DNA of 8,381 nt from Glaciecola sp. UBA1851. GTDB taxonomy: Bacteria; Pseudomonadota; Gammaproteobacteria; Enterobacterales; Alteromonadaceae. Where the stretch lies: positions 1 to 8,381 of the forward strand of contig DDIL01000122.1 of NCBI GenBank assembly GCA_002338515.1, in the 5' to 3' direction. Below the pieces are notes generated by a model, which worked only from the letters and a program-made list of their open reading frames with translations, did no database searches and was not told where the DNA came from. The position numbers were made by a program, and so were the translations under genes. Of the stretch, positions 7,501 through 8,381 are shown piece by piece (positions within the stretch are counted from its first letter, which is position 1; each line of letters begins with the position of its first letter).

Positions 7501-7661
7501 AGAAACGTTATAAATGCTCGGAATAAAACACAACAGCAATTTATACCATTTTACGTCACGTCAACGCTACACACTCATTTGTTGTTAAAAAGCATCATGA
7601 AATAGTTGAATATTTTTAGTACCATCAAGTCATATAATCAATCATTAAAAGATAGTAGTTT
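7501..7661. other. Intergenic stretch upstream of tpm, no gene seen
   Basis: This AT-rich segment separates the broken glycine-rich gene from tpm. A short minus-strand frame (DVKWYKLLLCFIPSIYNVS, stop at 7498-7500) is in the same phase as the broken gene and could be an extension of it. It does not look like the glycine-rich part, and I do not call it coding. The right half carries the likely tpm promoter. Confidence 0.4.
7633..7638 (+). promoter_or_regulatory. Candidate -10 box of the tpm promoter
   Basis: A perfect TATAAT lies 23 nt before the tpm ATG. Transcription would start near 7645 and leave a leader of about 17 nt. The -35 is unclear: TTGAAT at 7606-7611 is 21 nt away, too far for a normal spacer, and nothing at 16-18 nt fits well. 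No extended -10 TG is present. In such AT-rich DNA a chance TATAAT is possible. Confidence 0.4.
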
Positions 7662-8294
7662 ATGAACCCAGAATTTTGGCACGCTCGTTGGAATAAGAAT
7701 GAAATTGGTTTTCATGAAAGCAACGGCAATGCATTATTGAAACAATTTTTTAACCAATTAGCCCTCGAACAAGGAGATACGGTTTTTGTTCCTCTTTGCG
7801 GCAAAACAAAAGATATTGCTTGGTTGCTTTTACATGGTATGAATGTGGTTGCGATAGAGCTTAATGAAAACGCAGTACAACAACTCTTTGAAGAGATGCA
7901 TGTAGACGCAGTGGTATCTACTCAAGGTGAGTTTAAACTCTATACCGCTGAAAATATAAAGGTATTTGTTGGCGACTTTTTCAAATTAACACCTGATTTA
8001 CTTGGTTATATAGGCGCTGTTTATGATAGAGGGGCATTGGTTGCATTGCCTTCTGAACTTCGTGATAATTATGTGTTGTTTTTGATGGCCATTACAAATA
8101 GTGCTAAACAACTCACTATCTGTTATGAGTATCCTCAACACTATTTTAAAGGCCCTCCTTTTAGCGTGGATAAACAGGAAGTTTTGGAGCATTATGATTG
8201 TTCGTATACTGTGCACGAACTATATAGAGAAGAGGTTAAAGGTGGCTTTCGTGGTTTTGATGATGTATTTGAAGTAGCATATTTACTAACGTAA
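7662..8294 (+). CDS. tpm: Thiopurine S-methyltransferase (bacterial TPMT)
   Basis: This S-adenosylmethionine-dependent cytoplasmic enzyme methylates thiols of thiopurines. Bacterial members are also known to methylate selenium and tellurium compounds and can aid tellurite resistance. The 210 residues are close to the usual bacterial length (about 215-220). Family landmarks are in order: N-terminal FWHARWNKNEIGFHE at 5-19, the SAM-binding loop VFVPLCGKTKDIAWL at 41-55, the acidic strand end VVAIELNENAV at 62-72 (Glu66 should contact the SAM ribose), VGDFFKLT at 103-110, YDRGALVALP at 121-130 and GPPFSVDKQEV at 164-174. The C-terminus, RGFDDVFEVAYLLT, differs from the 'LEERVYxL' ending common in Pseudomonas. 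The ATG gives an N-terminus that aligns with relatives; the purine-rich AAAAGATAG upstream is only a fair ribosome binding site. It stands alone, divergent from the broken accessory genes on its left. Confidence 0.95.
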   Translation: MNPEFWHARWNKNEIGFHESNGNALLKQFFNQLALEQGDTVFVPLCGKTKDIAWLLLHGMNVVAIELNENAVQQLFEEMHVDAVVSTQGEFKLYTAENIKVFVGDFFKLTPDLLGYIGAVYDRGALVALPSELRDNYVLFLMAITNSAKQLTICYEYPQHYFKGPPFSVDKQEVLEHYDCSYTVHELYREEVKGGFRGFDDVFEVAYLLT

Positions 8295-8328
8295 AAATAA
8301 CTGAGCTTTTATCAATATGTTACGAAAC

Positions 8329-8370
8329 TAGCCACTTCCAAGCAGGTATAAACCAACAAGGAAATGGCTA
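8329..8370. repeat. 11-bp inverted repeat downstream of tpm
   Basis: TAGCCACTTCC (8329-8339) and GGAAATGGCTA (8360-8370) are inverted copies with one mismatch, around a 20-nt loop. On a minus-strand transcript the mismatch becomes a G-U pair, giving a full 11-bp stem; on a plus-strand transcript it stays a C-A mismatch. No T-run follows on the plus strand and only GUUU on the minus, so it is a poor intrinsic terminator. It could serve as a weak terminator or mRNA-end stem for tpm or a converging gene beyond the edge, or be part of a small repeated element. Confidence 0.45.
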
Positions 8371-8381
8371 AATCAACGCAA

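Noticed and set aside
7501..7620. Integron attC-like site
   Set aside because: Although short AAC/GTT elements occur, no paired core sites with the expected inverted arms could be assembled.

Overview
The window is AT-rich bacterial DNA. Its proteins point to a marine gammaproteobacterium of the Alteromonadales, possibly close to Colwellia or Thalassotalea. That placement rests on the family-level look of PyrD, the large NAD-glutamate dehydrogenase and RlmL plus the low GC. It is inference; no database search was run.

Positions 1-5935 (minus strand) hold a compact housekeeping block, read right to left. It starts with a 1612-residue NAD-dependent glutamate dehydrogenase (GDH-180 family, gdhB). 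After a 33-nt gap comes pyrD (class 2, quinone-linked dihydroorotate dehydrogenase, GTG start). The first 22 codons of rlmL (23S rRNA methyltransferase) follow, overlap the end of pyrD by 8 nt, and run off the left edge. Spacing and overlap suggest one transcript. Glutamate oxidation, pyrimidine synthesis and ribosome modification are not one pathway, so the grouping is more likely conserved gene order than a functional module.

Positions 5936-7661 separate this block from the next intact core-like gene and look like a decaying accessory patch. From left to right they contain: an AT-rich leader for gdhB; a short minus-strand remnant matching the C-terminal end of a PIN-domain (VapC-type) toxin; one intact minus-strand gene of unknown function (167 residues, one membrane segment, a beta-rich tail); and about 520 nt of glycine-rich coding sequence broken by two stop codons and at least two frameshifts. 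The broken gene's terminal stop overlaps the start of the intact membrane-protein gene. That layout is like a toxin or effector gene coupled to its immunity gene, here with only the second member still open.

Positions 7662-8294 (plus strand) encode a bacterial thiopurine S-methyltransferase (tpm), with a consensus -10 box just upstream. An 11-bp inverted repeat lies between tpm and the right edge.

No tRNA, rRNA, CRISPR array or insertion sequence was seen. The strongest leads are the overlapping broken gene and membrane-protein pair, and the PIN-toxin remnant beside it.
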